Source: JAGOSP01 sp964428075 (GTDB taxonomy: Bacteria; Patescibacteriota; Minisyncoccia; Moranbacterales; UBA1568). Taken from it: DNA of 64,000 bases. The notes beneath the pieces are model-generated. The model saw only the letters and a program-made list of their open reading frames with translations. It was not told the DNA's origin and searched no databases. Positions 48,504-56,994 of the stretch are shown piece after piece. How positions within the stretch are numbered: the stretch's first letter is position 1; every line of letters starts with the position of its first letter. The DNA lies in contig CAYRWQ010000002.1 of the NCBI GenBank assembly GCA_964428075.1, forward strand, positions 1 to 64,000, written 5' to 3'. The translations under genes and the position numbers were made by a program.

Positions 48504-49160
48504 ATGGCAGAACAAACACGAAACTATATTTTACTTGGTCCTCCAGGGAGCGGGAAGAGTACGCAGGCTGAGTTATTAAAAGCTAAATTGCATTTGGCGC
48601 ACGTTGATGTTGGTTCGGAGTTGAGGGCTGAGTCGGAGCGTGATACTGTGTTTGGTCGGCAGATCAATCTGATTATCAATCAACAGAGAGCCTTGGTTCC
48701 GGATGCGCTTGTGTATAGTGTTCTTGTCGAGGCACTCAGACATATCCCTGAGGAGCAGGGGATCTTGTTGGATGGCGCACCTCGGCGCGTGACACAGATT
48801 GATGAAATTGTGGCTGTACTTCAATCGTTCGGTCGAGTATTGACCAAGGTGATTTTTCTTGAACTTTCGGAAGAGGAATCGGTTCAGCGTATTTCAAAAC
48901 GCGTGCTGTGTTTTGGTTGCCATCGACCGTTTATTCTTGGGAGTGATGTTGATCGCGTAGGGGCACAGTGCGTTATATGTGGTGGACGTATTGGTCAGAG
49001 GCAAGATGATACACCGGAGGGAGTACGAAAACGTTTTCAGGTCTTTCATGCTGATACGCTACCAGTCATTGAGCATTTCATGGAACTTGATCAAGTCATT
49101 CGAGTGAACGCTGATCATGAATCACAGGTGGTTTTTGGTGAAATCATGTCACGTATATGA
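48504..49160 (+). CDS. adk: adenylate kinase-family protein
   Basis: A 218-residue nucleotide kinase in the usual adk position after secY. The P-loop is GPPGSGKSTQ, the LID carries a zinc-type four-cysteine set (CFGCHRP and CVICGG), and RQDDTPEGVRKRFQVF contains the LID arginines. The motif normally written LDGFPRT reads LDGAPRR here, a change near the AMP site that might alter substrate preference. The gene overlaps map by four bases (ATGA), so the two are translationally coupled. Confidence 0.9.
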   Translation: MAEQTRNYILLGPPGSGKSTQAELLKAKLHLAHVDVGSELRAESERDTVFGRQINLIINQQRALVPDALVYSVLVEALRHIPEEQGILLDGAPRRVTQIDEIVAVLQSFGRVLTKVIFLELSEEESVQRISKRVLCFGCHRPFILGSDVDRVGAQCVICGGRIGQRQDDTPEGVRKRFQVFHADTLPVIEHFMELDQVIRVNADHESQVVFGEIMSRI

Positions 49161-49936
49161 AAAGCTACCGAGAGAAGTCGCCAGATGAGCTCGAACGTTT
49201 GAGGATATCTGGAAGACATTTGCAGTCAGTACTCAATCAGCTTATTGAAGCGGTACGCCCCGGTATTACGACACAGGAGCTTGATGATATCGCGGAACGG
49301 GAAATTCGCGCGGTGAGCGGAACCCCTATCTTTAAAGGCTACGGATCAGAATGGGGGAAACCGTTTCCAGCATCACTTTGTACCTCTTTGAACGAAGAGG
49401 TCGTACATGGTATTCCAAGCAGGAAACGTCTCATTCGTAACGGGGATTTGGTGAAGCTTGATATCGGTCTTCGTTTTGAGGGGATGGTGACAGATATGGC
49501 GCGGACTGTGGCTGTCGGTACTGTTTCATCTGAAGCGAAACATCTGTTGCAGATTACGAGAGAGAGTTTGGATATGGGGATAGCACGTATTCGCGCAGGT
49601 GCTCGTTTGTCGGATTATGCTCGAGCGGTTCAGGCGCATGCGGAGTCAGCTGGTTGTTCAGTAGTGCGTGATTTGGTGGGACATGGGGTAGGCCATGAGC
49701 TCCATGAGGATCCTCAGATTCCGAATTATTTTCACGATGGGATGCGCGATTTCGTTTTCGTTGAAGGCATGGTGCTCGCATTGGAACCGATGATCAATGC
49801 CGGTGGGTTCGGAGTTCGTATCTCATCGGATGGCTGGACATTTGTGACGCAGGATAAGAAGCTGTCTGCACACTTTGAGGATACGCTGATCGTGACGAAG
49901 GAAGGGTCAGAAGTTGTGACACGTTTTAGGGAATAG
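49157..49936 (+). CDS. map: methionine aminopeptidase, type I
   Basis: A 259-residue enzyme that removes initiator Met. Metal ligands are seen in NGDLVKLDIGLRFEGMVTDMART (two Asp), RDLVGHGVGHELHEDPQIPNY (His), FVEGMVLALEPM (Glu) and AHFEDTLIVT (Glu). CTSLNEEVVHGIPS carries the substrate His. It overlaps the end of adk. Confidence 0.96.
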   Translation: MKSYREKSPDELERLRISGRHLQSVLNQLIEAVRPGITTQELDDIAEREIRAVSGTPIFKGYGSEWGKPFPASLCTSLNEEVVHGIPSRKRLIRNGDLVKLDIGLRFEGMVTDMARTVAVGTVSSEAKHLLQITRESLDMGIARIRAGARLSDYARAVQAHAESAGCSVVRDLVGHGVGHELHEDPQIPNYFHDGMRDFVFVEGMVLALEPMINAGGFGVRISSDGWTFVTQDKKLSAHFEDTLIVTKEGSEVVTRFRE

Positions 49937-50049
49937 ATAGAGAGTGAGAGTCACACAAAGGATACAGAGGTGCCTGTGGGTATGCAATACTGATTTGGAA
50001 ATTGTGCTTTTTTGTTGGTCACGTAAGTCAATCTGTGTTCTGTGTGCAT

Positions 50050-50499
50050 ATGCATGAAAAATCGTACTTGGGTATTGATTGGGGAATGGCCGATATCGGT
50101 CTCTCCATCGCGGATTCTGAGGTTCGGATTGCGCTACCTTTGATGACGCTTCGTAACGATACATCGCTTCTGCTTCGCTTGAAGGAGATTGTGGAACGAG
50201 AGCATGTTGGTACCATTGTGATTGGGACGGCGCTTCGTATTGCACAGCGCGATGAGTTTGGGGATTTGGTGGAACCATCTGCCAATCAGGTGTCGCGAGG
50301 GGAACATGTTTTCGGTGAAGCGCTTGCAAAATATCTTTCATCAGAGGTACATATTGTATATCAGAATGAGATGTTTACTACGAAGATGGCACAGCAGAAC
50401 CTTGTCAGACAGGGAGTGAAGCATGTTTTTCAACATGATGATGACGAGGCAGCTCGTATTATTCTTCAGTCCTGGTTGGAGAAAGGAGCGGGTGACTAG
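50050..50499 (+). CDS. RuvX/YqgF-family putative Holliday junction resolvase
   Basis: A 149-residue protein with the RNase H-like fold of YqgF. YLGIDWGMADIGLSIAD holds the first catalytic Asp, TIVIGTALRI the second strand, QNEMFTTKMA the Glu region and DDDEAARIILQSWL the final Asp motif. The ATG at 50050 puts the domain at the N-terminus. The family resolves junctions or matures 16S rRNA. Confidence 0.85.
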   Translation: MHEKSYLGIDWGMADIGLSIADSEVRIALPLMTLRNDTSLLLRLKEIVEREHVGTIVIGTALRIAQRDEFGDLVEPSANQVSRGEHVFGEALAKYLSSEVHIVYQNEMFTTKMAQQNLVRQGVKHVFQHDDDEAARIILQSWLEKGAGD

Positions 50500-50785
50500 A
50501 GGGACTGATATGTCATCCGTTGTGATTTGAACGGAATACAACGGACGCACTTTTTCGAGGGCTCGTTTTGTGTTTTGCGAAGTCATGTTGAATCTGATAC
50601 CGATGCTTTGGGATACGTAATAATCCATGGTTTTTTAAATGAAAGATGAGCGCGCATATTGGCTCTCTCTTTGTTCCATTATGGTATTCTTGAGCCATTA
50701 CAGTATCGGTTGGCGGATTTTTGTGGTAGAATTCATAGGGTGGTAGTGTTCGTTATTCAGAATTTCTCTATTGAAAAATAAATCT
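50500..50785 (+). other. intergenic stretch with an extended -10
   Basis: About 290 bases with no supported gene. TGGTAGAAT (50724-50732) is an extended -10 roughly 55 bases before the glycosyltransferase ATG. No terminator was recognised after the RuvX gene. Confidence 0.4.
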
Positions 50786-51568
50786 ATGGAACAGCCGTAT
50801 TTGAGTGTTGTTATCCCTGCGTACAGGGAGGGTGAGCGGATGGGGCGTAATTTGTTAGAAATAGACCAGTTTTTGAAAAAGAAGTCTTTTTCGTATGAAA
50901 TCGTAGTGGTGGTGGACGGGTCACCAGACAATACCGCGGAGGTAGCGCAGAATTATAGTTTGCAGGTGGCAAACTTGCGCGTGATCAATAATCATGAAAA
51001 TCATGGCAAGGGTTTTGTGGTGCGACAAGGGTTACTTGAAACGCGGGGGAAGTACCGATTGTTTCTGGATGCCGATGGATCTACCTCGATTACTCATATT
51101 GATACGTTTCTTCCCCAATTTGAGGCTGGATATGATGTGGTCATTGGTTCTCGTGATGCGGCTGATTCGGTGATTCAGGTGCATCAGCAGCGCTGGCGTG
51201 AGATCTTTGGAAATATAGGAAATTGGGTAATTCGGATCGTTTTGGGCTTGTGGGAATATCCGGACACACAGTGTGGTTTTAAAATGTTGTCGAGCGATGC
51301 AGCTGAGGCAATCGCGAGTCGCATGGTGGTGAATCGATTCGGGTTTGATTATGAATTGGTAGTTTTGGCAATTCATCTTGGATATAAAGTAAAACAAATG
51401 CCTGTGCGGTGGATGGATGAAAAAGAGGGCTCAACGGTGAAATTGTTTGGTCCGAATGGGTATGTACAGGTGCTTGTGGACTTATTCAAGACACGGGTTC
51501 GCCTATGGATGGGCGTGTATCGTATCAAGGAACACACGAAAGCAAAAGTATCTGTGATAGCATCGTAG
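50786..51568 (+). CDS. family 2 glycosyltransferase (dolichyl-phosphate glucosyltransferase-like)
   Basis: A 260-residue GT-A enzyme. LSVVIPAYREGERMGRNLLEI begins the fold, VVVVDGSPDNTAEVA binds the nucleotide sugar, LFLDADGSTSITHIDTFLP contains the DxD-type motif, and YPDTQCGFKMLSSDAAEAI the catalytic region. The pattern matches dolichyl/polyprenyl-phosphate beta-glucosyltransferases. It could load glucose onto a lipid carrier for surface glycans. Confidence 0.9.
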   Translation: MEQPYLSVVIPAYREGERMGRNLLEIDQFLKKKSFSYEIVVVVDGSPDNTAEVAQNYSLQVANLRVINNHENHGKGFVVRQGLLETRGKYRLFLDADGSTSITHIDTFLPQFEAGYDVVIGSRDAADSVIQVHQQRWREIFGNIGNWVIRIVLGLWEYPDTQCGFKMLSSDAAEAIASRMVVNRFGFDYELVVLAIHLGYKVKQMPVRWMDEKEGSTVKLFGPNGYVQVLVDLFKTRVRLWMGVYRIKEHTKAKVSVIAS

Positions 51569-51613
51569 CGTTTTTAGGTTTGAGAACCTGATGAAAAACT
51601 CAAAACAATCATT

Positions 51614-52639
51614 ATGGAGGTGCTAATCGAAAACAAAAAAGGGATAACTTGCGAGTCGGAACTCCGACAGGATATTGTCACCGGTGATTGGGTGGTTATT
51701 GCAACCGGTCGTGCTCGGCGTCCGGATGAATTTGCTGTTCAGAAGCCCGAGAAAGATGTGAATCCACATGATGATCCTTTTACTCATCCTGAGTCGAGTG
51801 GTCAGGAGCCGGATATTCTCGTGTACAGACAGCCTGATGGCGAGTGGAGTTTGCGAGTATTTCCGAATAAGTATCCTGCCCTGTCTCGGGGCAAGACAGT
51901 AAGGCAGCTATCAGAAGGGCCATATTTTGCGATGAGCGGTGTCGGTTATCATGAGCTGTTTGTGACGCGAGACGCGCATCGGCATATTGCGTTGCTGGAG
52001 ATATGGCAAGTGGCTGAGCTTGTAGATGCGTATCAGGAGCGTTACCTGTCTCTTATGCATCGAAAGAGTGTGAATTATATTCAGATTTTCCATAATCACG
52101 GAAAAGAAGCTGGGGCAAGTATTGCTCACCCGCATTCACAGATGATGGCACTCCCAGTTGTTTCTCCCTATATTGCACTCGAGCTTGATGGCGCGGAACG
52201 TTATTATAAAAGCACTCGTGCCAATGTCTATGAGACTATAGTGGAGTACGAGCATGGAATGGGGAAGCGTATTGTGTTTGAGAATGAGCACTTTATCGCT
52301 TTTTGTCCTTTTGCATCGCGTGCGGCCTTCGAAGTGTGGATTATCGGCAAGCGACCATCGCCGTATTTCGAGCGTATCAATGAAGAGGAAAAGTTTGCCT
52401 TGGCTGAAGCCTTGCGGCAAGCACTTTTTGCTCTTTTTCGAGGTTTGAAGGATCCGGCTTATAACTTTTATTTGCACACAGCACCTTGTAATGGACATGA
52501 TTATGCTCATTACCGGTGGCATATTGAGATACTGCCACGTACAGCTACCTGGGCCGGACTTGAGCTTTCGACGGGTATCGAAGTGTCTACCATAGCACCG
52601 GAAAAGGCGGCTGAGTATCTGCGCAGTCAGTTCAAGTAA
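51614..52639 (+). CDS. galT: galactose-1-phosphate uridylyltransferase-family enzyme
   Basis: A 341-residue protein of the GalT group of the HIT superfamily. It starts with SELRQDIVTGDWVVIATGRARRPDEF, then FPNKYPAL and HELFVTRDAH. The active-site motif is GASIAHPHSQ, where the second His forms the uridylyl intermediate. It could interconvert UDP- or ADP-hexoses with hexose-1-phosphates, feeding glycolysis and the adjacent glycosyltransferase. The exact hexose is not certain. Confidence 0.9.
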   Translation: MEVLIENKKGITCESELRQDIVTGDWVVIATGRARRPDEFAVQKPEKDVNPHDDPFTHPESSGQEPDILVYRQPDGEWSLRVFPNKYPALSRGKTVRQLSEGPYFAMSGVGYHELFVTRDAHRHIALLEIWQVAELVDAYQERYLSLMHRKSVNYIQIFHNHGKEAGASIAHPHSQMMALPVVSPYIALELDGAERYYKSTRANVYETIVEYEHGMGKRIVFENEHFIAFCPFASRAAFEVWIIGKRPSPYFERINEEEKFALAEALRQALFALFRGLKDPAYNFYLHTAPCNGHDYAHYRWHIEILPRTATWAGLELSTGIEVSTIAPEKAAEYLRSQFK

Positions 52640-52707
52640 TACGTTCTGTTTCAGCTTGATTTTGTTTGATGGTCATTTGATGATTTGTATTGTATGCGGA
52701 ATACGGT

Positions 52708-52737
52708 TTGGTTGGTTGCATCTTTTTGATTTAGAAT
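52708..52737 (+). promoter_or_regulatory. promoter of the tpiA-fba genes
   Basis: TTGGTT (52708-52713), 18 bases and TAGAAT (52732-52737) just ahead of the tpiA ATG at 52746. Confidence 0.4.
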
Positions 52738-52745
52738 GAGAGCAT

Positions 52746-53531
52746 ATGCGGAAACGATATTTTATAGGTAATTTGAAGATGCATTTGCTGTCGCGTGAAG
52801 AGGCGGAACAGTATTTGGCAGTGTTACGTCGCGAGGCAACTGGAAAGCATTTTGGAGGTGTTACGGGTATCATCTGTCCACCCATTATTTACTCACGGGA
52901 GTTCGATCATATTCCACCTCCGTTTCTTAAGGGCGCACAGAATGTGTTCTGGGAGAAAGAAGGTGCTTTCACAGGGGAGATATCTCCGCTGATGCTTAAG
53001 AACGATCATTGCGATTATGTGATTGTCGGGCATAGTGAGCGGCGTTTTTTTGCTGGTGAAACTGATACGGTGGTACACGAGAAGGTACGTGCGGCTTTGA
53101 AACATCATCTTATTCCTATTGTATGTATCGGCGAGACTGAACAGGAACGTCGGCTTGGAAAAGCTGAAGAGGCGCTTATGAGTCAAGTGAAAATGGTCTT
53201 TGGTGATCTGTCAAAAATGCAGGCGGAGAAGATTATTTTGGCCTACGAACCACGATGGGCGATTGGCACCGATCGGTTGCCCACGACGGAAGAAATTTTC
53301 CAGATACGAATCATGCTTCGGAAGTGGCTCTTGGAAAAGTTCGGTGCAGCGACTGAGGAACGAATTTCTGTATTGTACGGAGGATCGGTGAAAGCGAGTT
53401 TTTTGGGAGCAGTATCGTGGGAGGCGGAAATGGATGGCGTGTTAGTTGGTCGAGAGAGTCTGTTTCCATTTGAAGTGGTGAAAATGGTACTTGCTCTTGG
53501 TGAGGCGGAGAAAGAAAAGATAATCCGATGA
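52746..53531 (+). CDS. tpiA: triosephosphate isomerase
   Basis: A 261-residue TIM barrel. YFIGNLKMH has the substrate Asn and Lys, VIVGHSERR the electrophilic His, ILAYEPRWAIGT the catalytic Glu with its flexible loop, and LYGGSVK the phosphate-binding loop. It interconverts DHAP and glyceraldehyde-3-phosphate. fba follows 16 bases later. Confidence 0.96.
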   Translation: MRKRYFIGNLKMHLLSREEAEQYLAVLRREATGKHFGGVTGIICPPIIYSREFDHIPPPFLKGAQNVFWEKEGAFTGEISPLMLKNDHCDYVIVGHSERRFFAGETDTVVHEKVRAALKHHLIPIVCIGETEQERRLGKAEEALMSQVKMVFGDLSKMQAEKIILAYEPRWAIGTDRLPTTEEIFQIRIMLRKWLLEKFGAATEERISVLYGGSVKASFLGAVSWEAEMDGVLVGRESLFPFEVVKMVLALGEAEKEKIIR

Positions 53532-53547
53532 TGTGAAGAAGCGGAAT

Positions 53548-54417
53548 ATGATATATACAACTCAGGTATTATTGGAACGTGCCCAAGCCGGCGGGTATGC
53601 CATCGGGGCTTTTAATACCGTGAATGTTGAAACTACACGAGCAATCATTGAGGCGGCTCTCGATGAGCGATCGCCGGTTATTGTGCAGATGACGGAGAAG
53701 ACCTTAGACTATGCCGGCGGGCGAGCCATTTTCCAATTCGTGAAAAATACTGCCGAATTTTATGCGGCAGATGTGCCGATCGCGATTCATCTTGATCATG
53801 GTAAGAGTTTTGAGGTTGTGGAACGTAGTATCGAAATCGGTTTTCCGTCGGTGATGTATGATGGTTCAAGGAAGGCATATGCAGATAACCTTGCAGTGAC
53901 TAGAAAGATTGTCGAGTTGGCACATGCAAAGGGTGTTTCGGTTCAGGCTGAACTCGGTAGCGTACCTTATTTAGGTGAGGTGTCTATGGATATGGATGAC
54001 GCGACCTGGGATGGATATATGACTGATCCGCATCAGGCGGCAGACTTTGTGAAAGAAACTGGTGTTGATACGTTGGCGGTAGCGATTGGAAACGCACACG
54101 GGTTTTTTCGTGAACGGAGCGTTCCAGATTATGACCGGTTGGCAGCCATTTCGGAACAGGTGGGTATCCCATTGGTTTTGCATGGTGCTTCAGATTGGGA
54201 ATTGGATCGCGTGACAGAAGTGATGCGTCGAGGAATCGTGTGTTTTAATGTTGATACGGCGGTACGCCTCGCTTTTATTGGTGGTTTGCGGCGTATGTTG
54301 AATTCAGGCGATGAGACGGACTTGCGGAAGATTCTTGGGGCCGCTAAGCAGGAAACGAAAGAGGCGGTACAAAATAAAATGCGTATATTTGGTAGTTCGG
54401 GTAAGGCAATATTGTGA
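53548..54417 (+). CDS. fba: class II fructose-bisphosphate aldolase
   Basis: A 289-residue zinc aldolase. YAIGAFNTVNVET starts it, IAIHLDHGKSFEVV has the catalytic Asp and first zinc His, QAELGSVPY the Glu, VAIGNAHGFF and VLHGASD the other zinc ligands, and CFNVDTAVR the phosphate site. The ATG at 53548 gives this start. It splits fructose-1,6-bisphosphate for TpiA and GAPDH. Confidence 0.96.
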   Translation: MIYTTQVLLERAQAGGYAIGAFNTVNVETTRAIIEAALDERSPVIVQMTEKTLDYAGGRAIFQFVKNTAEFYAADVPIAIHLDHGKSFEVVERSIEIGFPSVMYDGSRKAYADNLAVTRKIVELAHAKGVSVQAELGSVPYLGEVSMDMDDATWDGYMTDPHQAADFVKETGVDTLAVAIGNAHGFFRERSVPDYDRLAAISEQVGIPLVLHGASDWELDRVTEVMRRGIVCFNVDTAVRLAFIGGLRRMLNSGDETDLRKILGAAKQETKEAVQNKMRIFGSSGKAIL

Positions 54418-54528
54418 ACTTCTGGCTGGGAACATCGATAGTTTCCAAATCTGTGTCTTAGTGTTTGGTGAGGTGACTGGAGAGGAACAGAGTTGAATGT
54501 ATAAGGTAATCTGTAAATATGTAATGTT

Positions 54529-55536
54529 ATGAAAAGAATTGCTATTAATGGTTTCGGACGTATCGGGCGGGCCGCTTTTAAGATCGCGCTTGAGAATCCG
54601 GATTTGAAAGTCGTGGCTATCAATGATTTGACTGATACAAAGACGCTTGCACACCTGTTGAAGTATGATACGGCGTATGGACATTATCGGTACACCGTTG
54701 AGGCGCAACAGGATGGGATACTGGTGAATGGGATATTGTACCCGGTATTTCTTGAAAAAGATCCACTCAAATTGCCTTGGAAGGATCTGGAGGTGGATGT
54801 GGTTTTGGAATGTACTGGGCGTTTTGTAGATAAGGATAGCTCAGCACAGCATGTGACCGCAGGGGCACGCATGGTTATTCTTTCAGCGCCCGCAAAGGGC
54901 GGAGCTGAGGATGTGAAGACTTTTCTGATAGGAGTGAATGAGGACGCATATGCGGGCGAGACAGTGATTTCCAATGCTTCGTGTACGACGAATTGTCTTG
55001 CTCCGGTTGCTAAGGTGTTGCAGGATGTATTTGGTATCGAAAAAGCTCTCATGACGACTGTACATTCGTATACAGCCGATCAAAATCTGGAAGACAGTCC
55101 TCATCGTGATTTGCGTCGGGCACGGGCGGCGAGTCAGAATATTGTTCCGACAACGACAGGTGCGGCGATTGCGGTAACAGAAGTGATCCCTGAACTTTCG
55201 GGGCGATTCGACGGATTGGCATTGCGTGTGCCCACGTTGGTAGTTTCAATTACTGATTTTACATTTTTACTGAAACGCAAGACGACGGCCGAAGAGGTGA
55301 ACGCCGCCTTGGTAGCAGCGTCCCAAAGTGAGCGTTTACGTGGTGTGCTCTCGGTGATCAATGAACCACTGGTGTCCTCGGATTTTATTGGGAACCCTTT
55401 TTCAAGTATCGTGGACTTGACGCTTACGAAGGTGGTAGATGGGGATTTTGTGAAAGTAGTGGCATGGTATGATAATGAATGGGGGTATTCGCAACGTCTC
55501 GTTGAATTGGCTGCTTTAGTTGGTCGAGATGCTTAG
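54529..55536 (+). CDS. gap: glyceraldehyde-3-phosphate dehydrogenase
   Basis: A 335-residue GAPDH. INGFGRIGRAAFKIAL binds NAD, VVAINDLTD suggests NAD specificity, SNASCTTNCLAPV has the catalytic Cys, and WYDNEWGYSQRLVELA is the standard end. With TpiA and aldolase it gives the lower half of glycolysis. The next frame starts within or just after its last codons. Confidence 0.97.
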   Translation: MKRIAINGFGRIGRAAFKIALENPDLKVVAINDLTDTKTLAHLLKYDTAYGHYRYTVEAQQDGILVNGILYPVFLEKDPLKLPWKDLEVDVVLECTGRFVDKDSSAQHVTAGARMVILSAPAKGGAEDVKTFLIGVNEDAYAGETVISNASCTTNCLAPVAKVLQDVFGIEKALMTTVHSYTADQNLEDSPHRDLRRARAASQNIVPTTTGAAIAVTEVIPELSGRFDGLALRVPTLVVSITDFTFLLKRKTTAEEVNAALVAASQSERLRGVLSVINEPLVSSDFIGNPFSSIVDLTLTKVVDGDFVKVVAWYDNEWGYSQRLVELAALVGRDA

Positions 55537-55570
55537 CCGGATATGTATAATGTCATTCAAAAACAGTGCT

Positions 55571-56671
55571 ATGCAGAAACACACAACACCGCTCAATGAT
55601 GATGAGTATCATCAGAACGAAGAACGTCTTCAGGCAATCGCAACCAGTACTTTCGGGTCGCTTTCCGATGAGGTGGTGTTGGAATTGCTGGCAGAGCGCC
55701 GAACTATTGCAAAAGAGAATGAAGCATATAAAATTGCTCGTGATGAAGCGATACGGAAACGAGAGGCGTTGACAGCTGAACAACACGCACTTACTTCTGA
55801 ACTTGATGCATTAAACCTTTCGATTACTCCAGATAAGGATGATGATACGCTCATCAAATTGGTCGGACGTCGTAAGGAATTGGAAGCAGAATTGGCGACA
55901 TTGGAACAGCAAGGTATTGGGTCGGATGCCGATGTTTTGGTTGGGACAGAGAGCGGATCGGCACCGAAAGAGTTAGCGAGTATATCAAAAGACAAAACTG
56001 GAAAAAATGATACAACGTTGGAACAACCCGAGAGGACAGTGAGAGGCTCAATGTTGGAAACACGAAATAATACCATTTCCGTGAGTGCGGAAGCACCAAA
56101 GATAGTACAGGCACAGACATCGACTCAGGATTCGTTTGATGGAGATGAAAAAATTGATGCGAATCTGGGTAGCTCGGAAGCACAAAGTTTTTTGCAGTTG
56201 TTACGATCGAATCCTGATGCCGCGCTTGCTCAATTGGAGACCCTGCCAAATACCCTGAGGGGAGATAAATTGTTTATGTTACAGGTGGCTCGGGTAGATC
56301 CGGCGTATGCGATTCATTATGCTGACCCGAAGACTCTCAAGAAGGATGAGGACTTCAATATACGGATTGCCGCAATGGAAAACCCTCGTGATTCAGGGAA
56401 TCCGTTAACGGAAATGCTATCCGAGATGCGGACGAGCAAAGTAGTTATGACGGCCGTTCGGCATGACTTCCGTAATTTACGGTACGCTACACCATCTATG
56501 GAAGGGTACAAAGAGATGGTGGAGATCGCGAAAGAAGGCGCTCGTCGAAAAATACGATTATTGGGACAGGCGATTGATGTGCGGGCATTTCTTCCGAGAA
56601 TCTTACGAGAGGATCGTGCATTTTCAGAAGAAGTGGAAGGTATGATGGCTCAACTTAAGTCGAAAGCGTAA
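55571..56671 (+). CDS. coiled-coil protein with DUF4116-like C-terminal region
   Basis: A 366-residue protein of unknown function. Residues about 20-120 are a charged coiled coil (VLELLAERRTIAKENEAYKIARDEAIRKRE, RRKELEAELATLEQQ). A low-complexity linker follows. The C-terminal part (GDKLFMLQVARVDPAYAIHYADPKTLKKDEDFNIRIAAMEN, VMTAVRHDFRNLRYATPSM) resembles DUF4116-type repeats. No signal peptide or membrane helix. The start is uncertain: TATAAT at 55546-55551 makes ATG 55571 attractive, but ATG 55550 and 55529 are in frame. Confidence 0.65.
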   Translation: MQKHTTPLNDDEYHQNEERLQAIATSTFGSLSDEVVLELLAERRTIAKENEAYKIARDEAIRKREALTAEQHALTSELDALNLSITPDKDDDTLIKLVGRRKELEAELATLEQQGIGSDADVLVGTESGSAPKELASISKDKTGKNDTTLEQPERTVRGSMLETRNNTISVSAEAPKIVQAQTSTQDSFDGDEKIDANLGSSEAQSFLQLLRSNPDAALAQLETLPNTLRGDKLFMLQVARVDPAYAIHYADPKTLKKDEDFNIRIAAMENPRDSGNPLTEMLSEMRTSKVVMTAVRHDFRNLRYATPSMEGYKEMVEIAKEGARRKIRLLGQAIDVRAFLPRILREDRAFSEEVEGMMAQLKSKA

Positions 56672-56994
56672 TATTTTTTTTGTTGTAGATTGTGCATTGG
56701 GTGCAATCTTCAGAATTTTGAGAACAGTCTCTCTCGGATGAAGAGGAGAGAGTGCACACCAAACGAATTTTGATTTTTTGAGCATCCTATGTGTGGAATG
56801 AATCAGCGTGATGTTCGATGGAGGTGCTGAAGCAGTCTGGTTGTTTGTACTGTATCCTGCTATGCTAGATAATAAATGAGAGGTGAAAGGGTTTTTGTTT
56901 CTATGTGATATGAGGACAGAGAGTTCTTGAAGCGAAAATTCGATGGCTGAGGGGAGGTGCGAGTGAAGGAACCCAATTTTTTGATACATGACAT
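56672..56994 (+). other. intergenic stretch with hairpins
   Basis: About 320 bases with no supported gene. A hairpin AGATTG/CAATCT lies near 56688-56710, and CTCTCTC (56729-56735) pairs with GAGAGAG (56746-56752). Neither has a T-run directly after it. A promoter for the next gene cannot be chosen confidently. Confidence 0.45.
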
